From positions 1 to 21,788 of the forward strand of contig JAZSKI010000038.1 in NCBI GenBank assembly GCA_045534775.1: a stretch of DNA of 21,788 bases, in the 5' to 3' direction. Position 1 is the stretch's first letter. The number at the start of each line of letters is the position of its first letter. The position numbers were made by a program, and so were the translations under genes. Shown piece after piece: positions 1 to 6,571 of this stretch. The stretch comes from JAZOTK01 sp045534775. GTDB taxonomy: Bacteria > Bacillota > Clostridia > RUG12999. The notes under the pieces are model-generated. The model did no database searches. It saw only the letters and a program-made list of their open reading frames with translations, and was not told the DNA's origin.

Positions 1-1290
1 TGTATTATTAGAGCCATGAATAATAGAAGGAATAATTAGACCTTTGTCAATTAATGAGTCAATTATATCTGAAAATACTAGTTCATCAATTGGTTTTTTT
101 GTAACAAAAGATATATACTCCTTTAACTTTGATAAAATAAGTAATTCGGAATCTATTTTTTCATTATCTGAGTTTTTGTAATTTGTATAATGCATATTAT
201 CCGAATATAAAAAGTCAAATGTATGACCTAAATACTCGTTTTTCTTGAACGTATAATCGTAACAGACTTCATTGCATATATTTGAAAAAACAAACGGGTT
301 TTTTACACAGTTTATTAAATTTAATATATTCTGTGAAAAAATAAAGTCATCATTGCTATTTAATCGTTGAATATGTTCAATCTTGTAATATTCTGTAAAA
401 GCTCTCATTAATTCAGAAGCAAGAATGTAATGTAGAATTTTCAACTGATTTTCGCAAGAGATTTGTTCGTTTTCGTTAAATATAAATTCGTGTAATTTTG
501 AATTGTCATACTTTGAAAAAGCTATCTTTAATTTTTCCTTCTCTATTTCTCCAAGTAGAACAAATGGGATTGCTAAAAATATATTGTTACCATTATATTT
601 TCCATAAAGAAAACGAATTTTACATAACTCTATATATTCGCTCAAGAGTGAATCTGTAAAAAAATCATTTGGTATTTTAAGAACATAGCTTTTTATGTTG
701 TGTGTGCTTTGTAGTTCGCTAGAAATATCAACTAAATTATGTTTTTTTACGAAAGCGGAAATTGAACATTCATCAAAATTACTAAAGTTATATACAGGCT
801 GATCAATGTTATATGGGCACATATTTGACTCTATAAAATTAGCAATATATTTAGAAAATTGAAGTGTATCCTCTCTTGTTATTTCCGCAAATGTGTCAAT
901 TATATTTACATTTTTAAGAATATCTTCGTTGCCTATTAAAGGACGAGCCATAATGTATACATCAGAGGTTATATGATTGTTATGTAAAATTCTTAAGGCT
1001 TTGCTTAATGAGCCACCCTTTATCATAACATCATCAACTACTATAACTCTTTTCCCTTTAAACTTATCTTTTATATTATAGGTTAATATACGACTAGAGT
1101 ATATCTCACACGTTTTTGGCTTGTCAATAAAACCAGATATTGTGAGAGATTTGTAAAAACAAATAGCTTTTCTAGCCATAAAAATTACCACTTGATAGTC
1201 TTGGAAAATTTGTTCAAGATCTTTTTTATAACGTAAAATTAAATCTCTATACTCAGATGGAAACAAATTAAAAATCCCTTTATTTTCCAT
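1..1290 (-). CDS. Phosphoribosyltransferase-domain protein, 3' end beyond window
   Basis: The frame is open from the ATG at 1290 to the left edge (430 codons, no stop), so the C-terminus is missing. The start has an AGGAGG ribosome site 7 nt upstream (complement of 1298-1303) and a good promoter further up. Residues 81-96 read RVIVVDDVMIKGGSLS, the hydrophobic-DD-x-x-x-x-GG pattern of the PRPP-binding loop in type I phosphoribosyltransferases. The region after about residue 170 is Lys/Asn/Ile-rich and I do not recognise it. PRTase domains with long unknown C-terminal regions occur in some bacterial conflict systems, including certain retron effectors, as well as in nucleotide salvage; the choice between these is inference. 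Base composition is much more AT-rich than the genes to its right, which suggests acquired DNA. The domain call is fairly firm; the role is unknown. Confidence 0.8.
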   Translation of the reverse strand, partial: MENKGIFNLFPSEYRDLILRYKKDLEQIFQDYQVVIFMARKAICFYKSLTISGFIDKPKTCEIYSSRILTYNIKDKFKGKRVIVVDDVMIKGGSLSKALRILHNNHITSDVYIMARPLIGNEDILKNVNIIDTFAEITREDTLQFSKYIANFIESNMCPYNIDQPVYNFSNFDECSISAFVKKHNLVDISSELQSTHNIKSYVLKIPNDFFTDSLLSEYIELCKIRFLYGKYNGNNIFLAIPFVLLGEIEKEKLKIAFSKYDNSKLHEFIFNENEQISCENQLKILHYILASELMRAFTEYYKIEHIQRLNSNDDFIFSQNILNLINCVKNPFVFSNICNEVCYDYTFKKNEYLGHTFDFLYSDNMHYTNYKNSDNEKIDSELLILSKLKEYISFVTKKPIDELVFSDIIDSLIDKGLIIPSIIHGSNNT

Positions 1291-1348
1291 AGTAGTACCT
1301 CCTAAAAAGAATTTGGCTAATGTTCTTACCCTATTTTATTACGATTAT

Positions 1349-1377
1349 ATTGTAGCATATTTATCCAATTTATTCAA
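1349..1377 (-). promoter_or_regulatory. Sigma-A promoter of the PRTase-domain gene
   Basis: On the minus strand, TTGAAT (complement of 1372-1377) and TACAAT (complement of 1349-1354) are 17 nt apart and about 60 nt upstream of the ATG at 1290. The gene therefore appears to be transcribed separately from the tRNA cluster, which has its own promoter and terminator. Confidence 0.6.
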
Positions 1378-1453
1378 TACATAAATACGCTTTTTTAGGT
1401 TTATTAAAAACATGCTCAAACCTCAATCTATAATGTAAAAATTTAGACAATAT

Positions 1454-1490
1454 CGAAAAAAGTACAGCCACTTGAGCTATACTTTTTTCG
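1454..1490 (-). terminator. Terminator after the tRNA-Leu gene
   Basis: CGAAAAAAGTA and TACTTTTTTCG form an 11-bp stem, extended by an inner AGC/GCT pairing. It starts 1 nt past the encoded CCA of the tRNA. Both arms carry runs of A or T, so it could stop transcription on either strand. Confidence 0.75.
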
Positions 1491-1491
1491 G

Positions 1492-1578
1492 TGGTGCGGG
1501 CGAGGAGACTTGAACTCCTATGCTCTTGCGAGCACATGGACCTGAACCATGCGCGTCTGCCAATTCCGCCACGTCCGC
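1492..1578 (-). tRNA. tRNA-Leu (anticodon CAG)
   Basis: This is a complete class II tRNA of 87 nt including an encoded CCA. Acceptor arms are GCGGACG and CGCCCGC. The D arm GGCGGAATTGGCAGAC, the anticodon stem CATGG/CCATG with loop TTCAGGT (anticodon CAG), the long variable arm TGCTCGCAAGAGCA and the T arm AGGAG-TTCAAGT-CTCCT are all present. The long variable arm and the anticodon identify leucine. One oddity is that acceptor position 5 (A) faces C at position 68, an A-C mismatch instead of a Watson-Crick pair. It is the last and only intact member of a run of three tRNA-Leu-like sequences that share an upstream promoter. Confidence 0.96.
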
Positions 1579-1640
1579 ATATATTAAATTTTAAATTGTT
1601 AGCATTTACACAAGCCGTTTTGTGTTACTCCCTTAAAAAG

Positions 1641-1720
1641 GGTTCACGGACTTGAACCTGCATGAAATCGCTTTCACATGGACCTGAACCATGCGCGTCT
1701 GCCAATTCCGCCATACCTGC
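1641..1720 (-). pseudogene. Broken tRNA-Leu (CAG), 3' end lost
   Basis: It begins GCAGGTATGGCGGAATTGG and has an intact D arm, anticodon arm (CAG), variable arm and T loop (GCAGG-TTCAAGT-CC). It then departs from the tRNA. The last three T-stem bases do not pair and no acceptor 3' strand matching GCAGGTA or CCA follows. It cannot form a normal acceptor stem, so it is a decayed or rearranged copy. It lies between the fragment at 1850-1884 and the intact gene at 1492-1578. Confidence 0.85.
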
Positions 1721-1849
1721 ATATTAAATTATAACCTCATAATTTTTACACGGGAGAGGTAATCCCGAGGAGGAGCAAAACCGCTTAATCCTCAAATATG
1801 AAAACGGATAAACCGATTTCAACAACTTTTCACCGATGTGACGCGAGCA

Positions 1850-1884
1850 GAACCATGCGCGTCTGCCAATTCCGCCATACCTGC
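1850..1884 (-). pseudogene. tRNA-Leu 5'-half fragment
   Basis: Thirty-five bases are identical to the start of the neighbouring broken tRNA-Leu copy (acceptor 5' strand, D arm, 5' half of the anticodon arm). Identity stops inside the anticodon loop after the C at position 34. The TTTAATATAT flank upstream of the 5' end is also shared with the other two copies, so they descend from a tandem duplication. Confidence 0.85.
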
Positions 1885-1944
1885 ATATATTAAATTGAAG
1901 ATTGTGCCGTAGCGAAATTGCTATCACACATAAACAACACTAGT

Positions 1945-1973
1945 ATTATATCACAAAATTCTCAGGTTGTCAA
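1945..1973 (-). promoter_or_regulatory. Consensus sigma-A promoter of the tRNA-Leu cluster
   Basis: On the minus strand a perfect TTGACA (complement of 1968-1973) and a perfect TATAAT (complement of 1945-1950) are separated by exactly 17 nt. This strong stable-RNA-type promoter sits about 60 nt upstream of the first tRNA fragment, so the fragments are probably transcribed together with the intact tRNA. Confidence 0.9.
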
Positions 1974-2128
1974 GGGATAAAATGGATTTTATCATAATTT
2001 TATTAAAATAAGCAGTCAGAGGAATGGCTTATGGTTAGGTGATAAATTAAGTGCTGATATCTTTTTTTCATTCATATTTTCCGAACTCGTACATAGAATG
2101 TACTATGAAAAGTTGAGGAGGAACGGTA

Positions 2129-2890
2129 ATGAGAGTTTTTATGATATCGAAAAAAATGATTAAAATATACGGTATTGTTGCATTGGGACTGGTCGGTCTT
2201 TATGTATGCGGTAACAATCTGGGAGATGCGGTTTTTACGGCGGGAAGTTCAAAGGAAATTCCCATATACTGTGTTGACAGAGATGATAAAAAAATATCTT
2301 TGACCTTTGATGCTGCGTGGGATGCCGAGGATACGGATGAGCTTATCGGAATTTTGAAGGAAAACGGAGTCTCTGCAAGCTTTTTCACCGTAGGTGGGTG
2401 GGTGAACAGATTTCCTGATGCGGTTAAAAAATTTTATGACAACGGGCACGAGATTTTAAATCATTCGGATACGCACGCGCATATGGCGAATTTAACGGCG
2501 GAGCAGGTAGCGACAGAGCTAAATGAATGTGAGAATAAAATTCAGAATATAACCGGGGTAAGCTATAAACTGTTCAGAGCACCGTACGGTGAGTATAATG
2601 ACGGAGTAATCAAAGCGGCGAGGGAAGCCGGATATACCACTATTCAATGGGATGTAGACAGTCTTGACTGGAAGGAACTGACGGCGGAGGAGATTTCAAA
2701 ACGTGTTATTTCAAAGTCCAAAGGCGGATCAATTATTCTAATGCATAACGGCGCCGAAAACACCCCTGCGGCACTTCGGATTATACTGCCTGCACTAAAA
2801 GAAAAAGGCTTTGAATTTGTACCCGTATCACAGCTTATTTATAAAGAACAATATCATATAGACAGTTCGGGAAAACAGATTAAGGATTAA
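2129..2890 (+). CDS. PdaB-like polysaccharide deacetylase
   Basis: A 253-aa carbohydrate esterase family 4 (NodB-fold) protein that would remove acetyl groups from cell-wall glycan at the outer face of the membrane. A single hydrophobic segment at about residues 11-29 acts as signal anchor. Catalytic motifs are in order: TFDAAWD (59-65), HSDTH (112-116, metal-binding His pair), RAPYG (150-154), DSLDW (177-181) and LMHN (204-207). The DAAW form of motif 1, in place of the usual DDG, is what I recall from the PdaB/YlxY sporulation branch, so this is more likely a spore-cortex-associated relative than a general chitin or xylan deacetylase. The start is set by GAGGAGG 8 nt upstream. It appears monocistronic, with a large hairpin downstream. 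The family is certain and the sporulation role is inferred. Confidence 0.88.
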   Translation: MRVFMISKKMIKIYGIVALGLVGLYVCGNNLGDAVFTAGSSKEIPIYCVDRDDKKISLTFDAAWDAEDTDELIGILKENGVSASFFTVGGWVNRFPDAVKKFYDNGHEILNHSDTHAHMANLTAEQVATELNECENKIQNITGVSYKLFRAPYGEYNDGVIKAAREAGYTTIQWDVDSLDWKELTAEEISKRVISKSKGGSIILMHNGAENTPAALRIILPALKEKGFEFVPVSQLIYKEQYHIDSSGKQIKD

Positions 2891-2919
2891 ACGAAATGTC
2901 CGGTTGAAAAGGTTTGCTA

Positions 2920-2955
2920 AAGGGGCTGTCTCACTAAAAAGTGAGGCAGCCCCTT
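2920..2955 (+). terminator. Long hairpin after the deacetylase gene
   Basis: AAGGGGCTGTCTCACT and AGTGAGGCAGCCCCTT form a 16-bp stem with one G-U pair and a 4-nt A loop. No T-run follows, so termination is plausible but not typical. GGGGCTGTCTCA-type ends also occur on some insertion sequences, so it may instead be a small dispersed repeat. Confidence 0.5.
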
Positions 2956-3105
2956 GAACACGCTTGCGGTCGGCAGATTATTCGGCGGACCTTCAGTTCC
3001 GCCGGTAATGGCGACTTATAGTTTATGATTATACAAAGGCATTGAAGAAGGTGTACAGTATAGTTTATGATGTTTCTCAGCGAAAAAATTTTGTAACTAA
3101 AGCTA
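2956..3105. other. Non-coding gap with one small hairpin
   Basis: Between the long hairpin and the next promoter I see no gene. CGGCGGA and TCCGCCG (2983-2989 and 2998-3004) form a 7-bp stem. The rest has no feature I can support. Confidence 0.4.
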
Positions 3106-3134
3106 TTGACTTATCATTTGCGATTTGATATAAT
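3106..3134 (+). promoter_or_regulatory. Sigma-A promoter of the aldo/keto reductase operon
   Basis: TTGACT (3106-3111) and TATAAT (3129-3134) have a 17-nt spacer. Transcription from here gives a leader of roughly 180 nt before the ATG at 3324. Confidence 0.75.
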
Positions 3135-3323
3135 TGAAATACTAAGCAAATACAGCAACTGTTCTTTCGGGAAAAATGGTGCAATCTGCATAAATGTATG
3201 CACACAGCCGATGCTTCCGGTGATTCTTATTATTAAATAATCGGTGATATATTTACGGAAATATTGTTAAAAAGGGCGGACGTGAAGCTGTTCCTGCGGA
3301 CTGCCTTGAAGGGAGAGATGACG

Positions 3324-4430
3324 ATGACTTTTAATAAAATTAAAGGAAAACTCGGTTTCGGATGTATGCGTTTGCCGATGGTGGACGGTGAGGTTGACAA
3401 GGCTGAGTTTAATAAAATGATAGATGCGTTTATGGAAGCGGGCTTTAACTATTTTGACACAGCTCACGGGTATATTGATGGGAAGAGCGAAACAGCAATC
3501 CGCGACTGTCTTTCGGCGAGGTACGAGAGAGAGGCTTTTGTTTTGGCTGACAAGCTTTCCTATTGGTGCTTTCAAAAGGAAGAAGAAATTATACCGCTGT
3601 TTGAGAAACAGCTTGAGCTTTGCGGTGTGGAATATTTTGATTTTTATCTGTTTCATTGTTTGAACAGAGAAGCCTATGCTAAGCATAGTAGGTGCAACAG
3701 CTTTGAGGTGGTGAAAAAGCTGAAAGAGCAGGGGAAAATCAGGCATATTGCTATGTCTTTCCATGACACAGCCGATTTTTTGGATAAAATTTTAACAGAA
3801 CAACCCTACATGGAGGCTGTACAGCTGCAAATGAATTATCTTGATTATGATGACCCGACCGTACAAAGCAAGGCGTGCTATGATGTAGCGGTAAAACACG
3901 GCAAAAAGGTTATTGTAATGGAGCCGGTCAAAGGCGGCGCTCTTGTTAATCTGCCTGAAAAAGCGGCAGAGGTGCTTGGCGGGCTGGGAAATAAAAGTGA
4001 AGCTTGCCATGCACTACGCTATGTGGCAAGCTATCCTGAGGTCTTTATGGTGCTGTCGGGTATGGGCAGTATGGAAATGATACAGGATAATGTAAAAACC
4101 ATAACGGAATTTATCCCGGTATCGGAGGCGGAATTTGAGGTATATGACCGGGTACGGCGGCTTATCAGGGAAATCAAGCAGCTTCCCTGCACAAAATGCA
4201 ACTACTGTAAGGAGGTATGTCCCGAAAACATACCTATTTCAGAGATTTTTGAGATTTATAACGCATTTCTTGCGGCAAAAATTTCACATCCGGAGTTTAT
4301 TGAACGATTAAAGCCGCATGGTGGCAAAATACTTTCCTGCATAAAATGCGGAAGCTGTGAGGGTAATTGCCCTCAAAGCATAAAAATTAAAGATGAGCTT
4401 GAAAAGATAGGAAAAAATATAAATGATTAA
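3324..4430 (+). CDS. Aldo/keto reductase with C-terminal 2[4Fe-4S] domain
   Basis: A 368-aa cytoplasmic oxidoreductase. Residues 1 to about 280 are an aldo/keto reductase TIM barrel with the full catalytic tetrad D45, Y50 (FDTAHGY), K77 (LADKL) and H111 (LFHCL). The C-terminus has two ferredoxin-type clusters: C289/C292/C295/C299 and C339/C342/C345/C349, each C-x2-C-x2-C-x3-C-P. Such fusions are common in anaerobic Clostridia; the substrate cannot be read from sequence. I chose the ATG at 3324 because GGGAG at 3311-3315 is well placed and the protein then begins directly with the barrel (KLGFGCMRLP). The in-frame TTG at 3264 has no ribosome site. It overlaps the next gene by 8 nt, so the two are probably translated together. 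Confidence 0.92.
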   Translation: MTFNKIKGKLGFGCMRLPMVDGEVDKAEFNKMIDAFMEAGFNYFDTAHGYIDGKSETAIRDCLSARYEREAFVLADKLSYWCFQKEEEIIPLFEKQLELCGVEYFDFYLFHCLNREAYAKHSRCNSFEVVKKLKEQGKIRHIAMSFHDTADFLDKILTEQPYMEAVQLQMNYLDYDDPTVQSKACYDVAVKHGKKVIVMEPVKGGALVNLPEKAAEVLGGLGNKSEACHALRYVASYPEVFMVLSGMGSMEMIQDNVKTITEFIPVSEAEFEVYDRVRRLIREIKQLPCTKCNYCKEVCPENIPISEIFEIYNAFLAAKISHPEFIERLKPHGGKILSCIKCGSCEGNCPQSIKIKDELEKIGKNIND

Positions 4431-4839
4431 TTTAGAAAAAGCTAAAGAATTACTTGTTCAAAAGGAATATACCTGTGTGCTGTGCAAGGAGGACGAGGTT
4501 TTTCAGTCAAAAAAAAGAGGAGTAGCTCCGCTTATGGAATTTCTTGAATCGGGAAAGAGTTTTTTAGGTTTTTTTGCCGCAGACAGGACAGTAGGTGCAG
4601 GTGCGGCGCATTTATACGTACTGCTTGGTGTTAAGGCAGTATGGACAAGGGTCATAAGCGAGGATGCAGAAAAAATCCTGAAGGCAAGCAGTATTGATGT
4701 TTATTATGAAACCTTAGTTCCGTACATTATAAACCGTACGGGAGACGGTAGGTGTCCGGTGGAAACCTGCGTACAGGGGATTTCCGATTCGGCGGAAGCG
4801 GCAAAGAAGATAAAAGAGCTTTTGCCGAGGTTGAATTAG
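4423..4839 (+). CDS. DUF1893 family protein
   Basis: A 138-aa protein resembling the DUF1893 family, whose structurally known member (TM1506) has a cytidine-deaminase-like fold. Visible family features are the CVLCKEDEVFQSKKRGVAPL strand region (18-37), the Gly/Ala-rich helix VGAGAAHLYVLLGVKAVWT (about 57-75) and CPVET near residue 110. No biochemical activity is established for the family to my knowledge. It starts inside the end of the reductase gene (8-nt overlap), which suggests a functional or at least transcriptional link. Confidence 0.82.
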   Translation: MINLEKAKELLVQKEYTCVLCKEDEVFQSKKRGVAPLMEFLESGKSFLGFFAADRTVGAGAAHLYVLLGVKAVWTRVISEDAEKILKASSIDVYYETLVPYIINRTGDGRCPVETCVQGISDSAEAAKKIKELLPRLN

Positions 4840-4869
4840 CATTCTGAGAAATAAGAAAAGTGGGATAAT

Positions 4870-5163
4870 ATGTTAGGAGCAGTCTGTATTTTTGCTGTTT
4901 TACTTATGAGGGTTATTTAAAGCATATTTAATAAAAAATCCAGTAATTTAATAAACGGCAGGAAGGAATTGATACGGTATACGACGGTATATAATCTGTT
5001 TGCGGCGATAATACCGTCGGTTGTACTGTTTACCTTTGCAAACGGTGGAGGTACCATAATTCAGACTGTTATCAGCGTTACGGTATTTAAAGAAAAGTTT
5101 ACCCTGAAAAGTCCTGTAGGTATTATTCTGGGACTTGCGGCATTTATAACAATTAAACTGTAA
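4870..5163 (+). pseudogene. Remnant of a DMT/EamA-family transporter
   Basis: One frame runs from the ATG at 4870 to the TAA ending at 5163 but has an internal TAA at 4918-4920. The downstream part (from about 4969) gives two hydrophobic segments joined by FANGGGTIIQTVISVTVFKE and ends SPVGIILGLAAFITIKL. That is the pattern of the last two helices of ten-helix drug/metabolite transporters. The preceding helices are absent, so this is a truncated relic, not a working transporter. A TTG at 4969 behind GGAAGG could still express a 64-aa two-helix peptide; I consider that less likely. Confidence 0.6.
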
Positions 5164-5169
5164 TTAATT

Positions 5170-5209
5170 GAGGCTGTAGTGAAATTTTACTGCGGTCTCT
5201 ATGTTTTTT
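5170..5209 (+). terminator. Rho-independent terminator
   Basis: GAGGCTGTAGT (5170-5180) pairs with ACTGCGGTCTC (5189-5199) over 11 bp including three G-U pairs, followed by TATGTTTTTT. It closes the reductase/DUF1893/transporter-remnant unit just before a new promoter. Confidence 0.75.
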
Positions 5210-5229
5210 CGGGAATGACCTCTATGCTA

Positions 5230-5258
5230 TTGACAGAGGACGGCATCTATGATAAAAT
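5230..5258 (+). promoter_or_regulatory. Sigma-A promoter of the Nif3-lspA-rluD operon
   Basis: A perfect TTGACA at 5230-5235, a 17-nt spacer and TAAAAT at 5253-5258 lie about 30 nt before the ATG at 5289. Confidence 0.75.
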
Positions 5259-5288
5259 ATAGATATAATCAGACGAAAAGGTGATAAA

Positions 5289-6074
5289 ATGAAAATATTT
5301 GAAGTTATAAACCAAATTGAAAAAACAGCTATGCCGCACATTGCCTGCGATTGGGATAATGTGGGGCTGATTCTGGGTCACAGCGACAGGGAGGTTACCC
5401 GCGTGCTGACGGCTTTGGATTTTGATATGGATGTGGCAAAAAAAGCAAAGGAAGTGGGAGCAAATCTTATTGTAACCCACCATCCCATTATGTTTTCGCC
5501 AATAAATAAGATTAACGATATGACAGCTGAAGGCAGAAGTATTCTGTTTATGCTGGAAAATGAAATTGCACTTTACAGTGCACATACAAGTCTCGATGCG
5601 GCAGAAGGCGGTACCAACGACTATCTGGCAGAGCTGTTTGGGCTTGCAGAGATTGAAAATATCGAGATTACCTATACGGACGAAACAGGGAAAACCTATG
5701 GGATAGGCAGAAAAGGAAGACTTGAATATCCTATGGCACTCGGCGAACTGGCGGCGGAGATTGCCATGAAGCTGGAGCTTGACCGTATTGAATATATCGG
5801 CGATGACGAGAAAATTATTGAAACCGTCAGCATAGTCAGCGGTGGCGGCGGCAGTATGATAAACAGCGGAATTAAAACCGATGCTTACATAACGGGCGAT
5901 ATTAAATATTCCAATGCCAGAAATGCCGAAGAAATGGGTCTTTCGGTGATAATTGCACCCCATTACAGTACAGAGATTTTTGCAACCGAAATCCTGAAAA
6001 AACTGATTTTGGGCGTTGATGTGGTAGAATATAAAAACCCCAATATAATCAAAAGCTGTGAGGTAGAAGTATGA
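5289..6074 (+). CDS. Nif3-like dinuclear metal center protein
   Basis: A 261-aa member of the Nif3/YbgI/YqfO family, which forms toroidal hexamers with a two-metal site. Several members are annotated as GTP cyclohydrolase I type 2, but the true role is unsettled. Metal-site motifs are visible: H64-H65 (THHP), SAHTSLD with H99 and D103, and HYSTE with H225 and E229. Length fits the short form without the central insert found in Bacillus YqfO. The start follows AGGTGA at 5279-5284. The last codons overlap the lspA start (ATGA), indicating tight coupling. The family is certain. Confidence 0.93.
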   Translation: MKIFEVINQIEKTAMPHIACDWDNVGLILGHSDREVTRVLTALDFDMDVAKKAKEVGANLIVTHHPIMFSPINKINDMTAEGRSILFMLENEIALYSAHTSLDAAEGGTNDYLAELFGLAEIENIEITYTDETGKTYGIGRKGRLEYPMALGELAAEIAMKLELDRIEYIGDDEKIIETVSIVSGGGGSMINSGIKTDAYITGDIKYSNARNAEEMGLSVIIAPHYSTEIFATEILKKLILGVDVVEYKNPNIIKSCEVEV

Positions 6075-6532
6075 TATATGTGATTTATATATGTTTATGC
6101 GGCATTATGCTGGGATTGGATATTCTGTCAAAACAGCTGATATCGGGTAATATGTCAGTAGGTGATACAATTCCTCTTATTGAAAATATATTTCATCTGA
6201 CTTTTATAAAGAATTACGGAGCCGCCTTTGGAATGTTGTCAGGGGAACAAGGTTTTTTAGTTCTTTTTACAGCGGTTATTGTTATTGCGATTATCCTGTA
6301 TGTTATTTTTGCAAGACCAAAAAATCATTTTATGTTACTGTCCTTTGCAATGATAACGGCAGGCGGTATCGGCAATCTTATTGACAGAATAAGTCTGGGC
6401 TATGTGATTGATTTTTTTGATTTCAGACTGATAAATTTTGCAATCTTTAATGTGGCGGATATTTTTGTAGTTTGCGGCGCAATATTACTGGCTGCCTATA
6501 TGGTATTTTTTGATGGAAAACGCCAAAAGTAA
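6071..6532 (+). CDS. lspA: Lipoprotein signal peptidase (signal peptidase II)
   Basis: A 153-aa membrane aspartyl protease that cuts the signal peptide from prolipoproteins after diacylglyceryl modification. There are four hydrophobic segments. The two catalytic aspartates are D105 in GGIGNLIDR and D130 in FNVADIFV. KNYGAAFGML, the conserved N-(Y/T)GAAFG stretch, lies near residue 55. The start overlaps the upstream stop by 4 nt. lspA directly before rluD is a standard Bacillota arrangement. Confidence 0.96.
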   Translation: MIYVIYICLCGIMLGLDILSKQLISGNMSVGDTIPLIENIFHLTFIKNYGAAFGMLSGEQGFLVLFTAVIVIAIILYVIFARPKNHFMLLSFAMITAGGIGNLIDRISLGYVIDFFDFRLINFAIFNVADIFVVCGAILLAAYMVFFDGKRQK

Positions 6533-6571
6533 GTATATATAAACAAAATAAGAAAAAAGGAGAAGGCTGTT

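Noticed and set aside
1724..1927. A 67-codon minus-strand ORF containing RYGGIGRRA
   Set aside because: That stretch is a translated tRNA-Leu 5' half (the 1850-1884 fragment); such ORFs are a common annotation error.
2060..2104. Sporulation sigma-factor promoter upstream of the deacetylase (GATATC ... CATATTTT) and the GTACAT-AGA-ATGTAC palindrome
   Set aside because: The spacing between the candidate boxes does not fit sigma-E, and the 6-bp palindrome alone is too weak to call an operator.
3141..3240. Cobalamin riboswitch
   Set aside because: Only a GGGAA...GGTG-like part matches; the remaining conserved boxes are missing and the downstream gene has no known B12 link. Kept only as a leader to check.
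3264..3323. N-terminal extension of the aldo/keto reductase from a TTG
   Set aside because: No ribosome site precedes it, and the family N-terminus starts right after the ATG at 3324, which has GGGAG in place.
5247..5963. A 238-codon minus-strand ORF opposite the Nif3-like gene
   Set aside because: It is rich in Cys, His and Phe without family features and lies opposite a well-conserved gene; it is a mirror of that gene's codon use.
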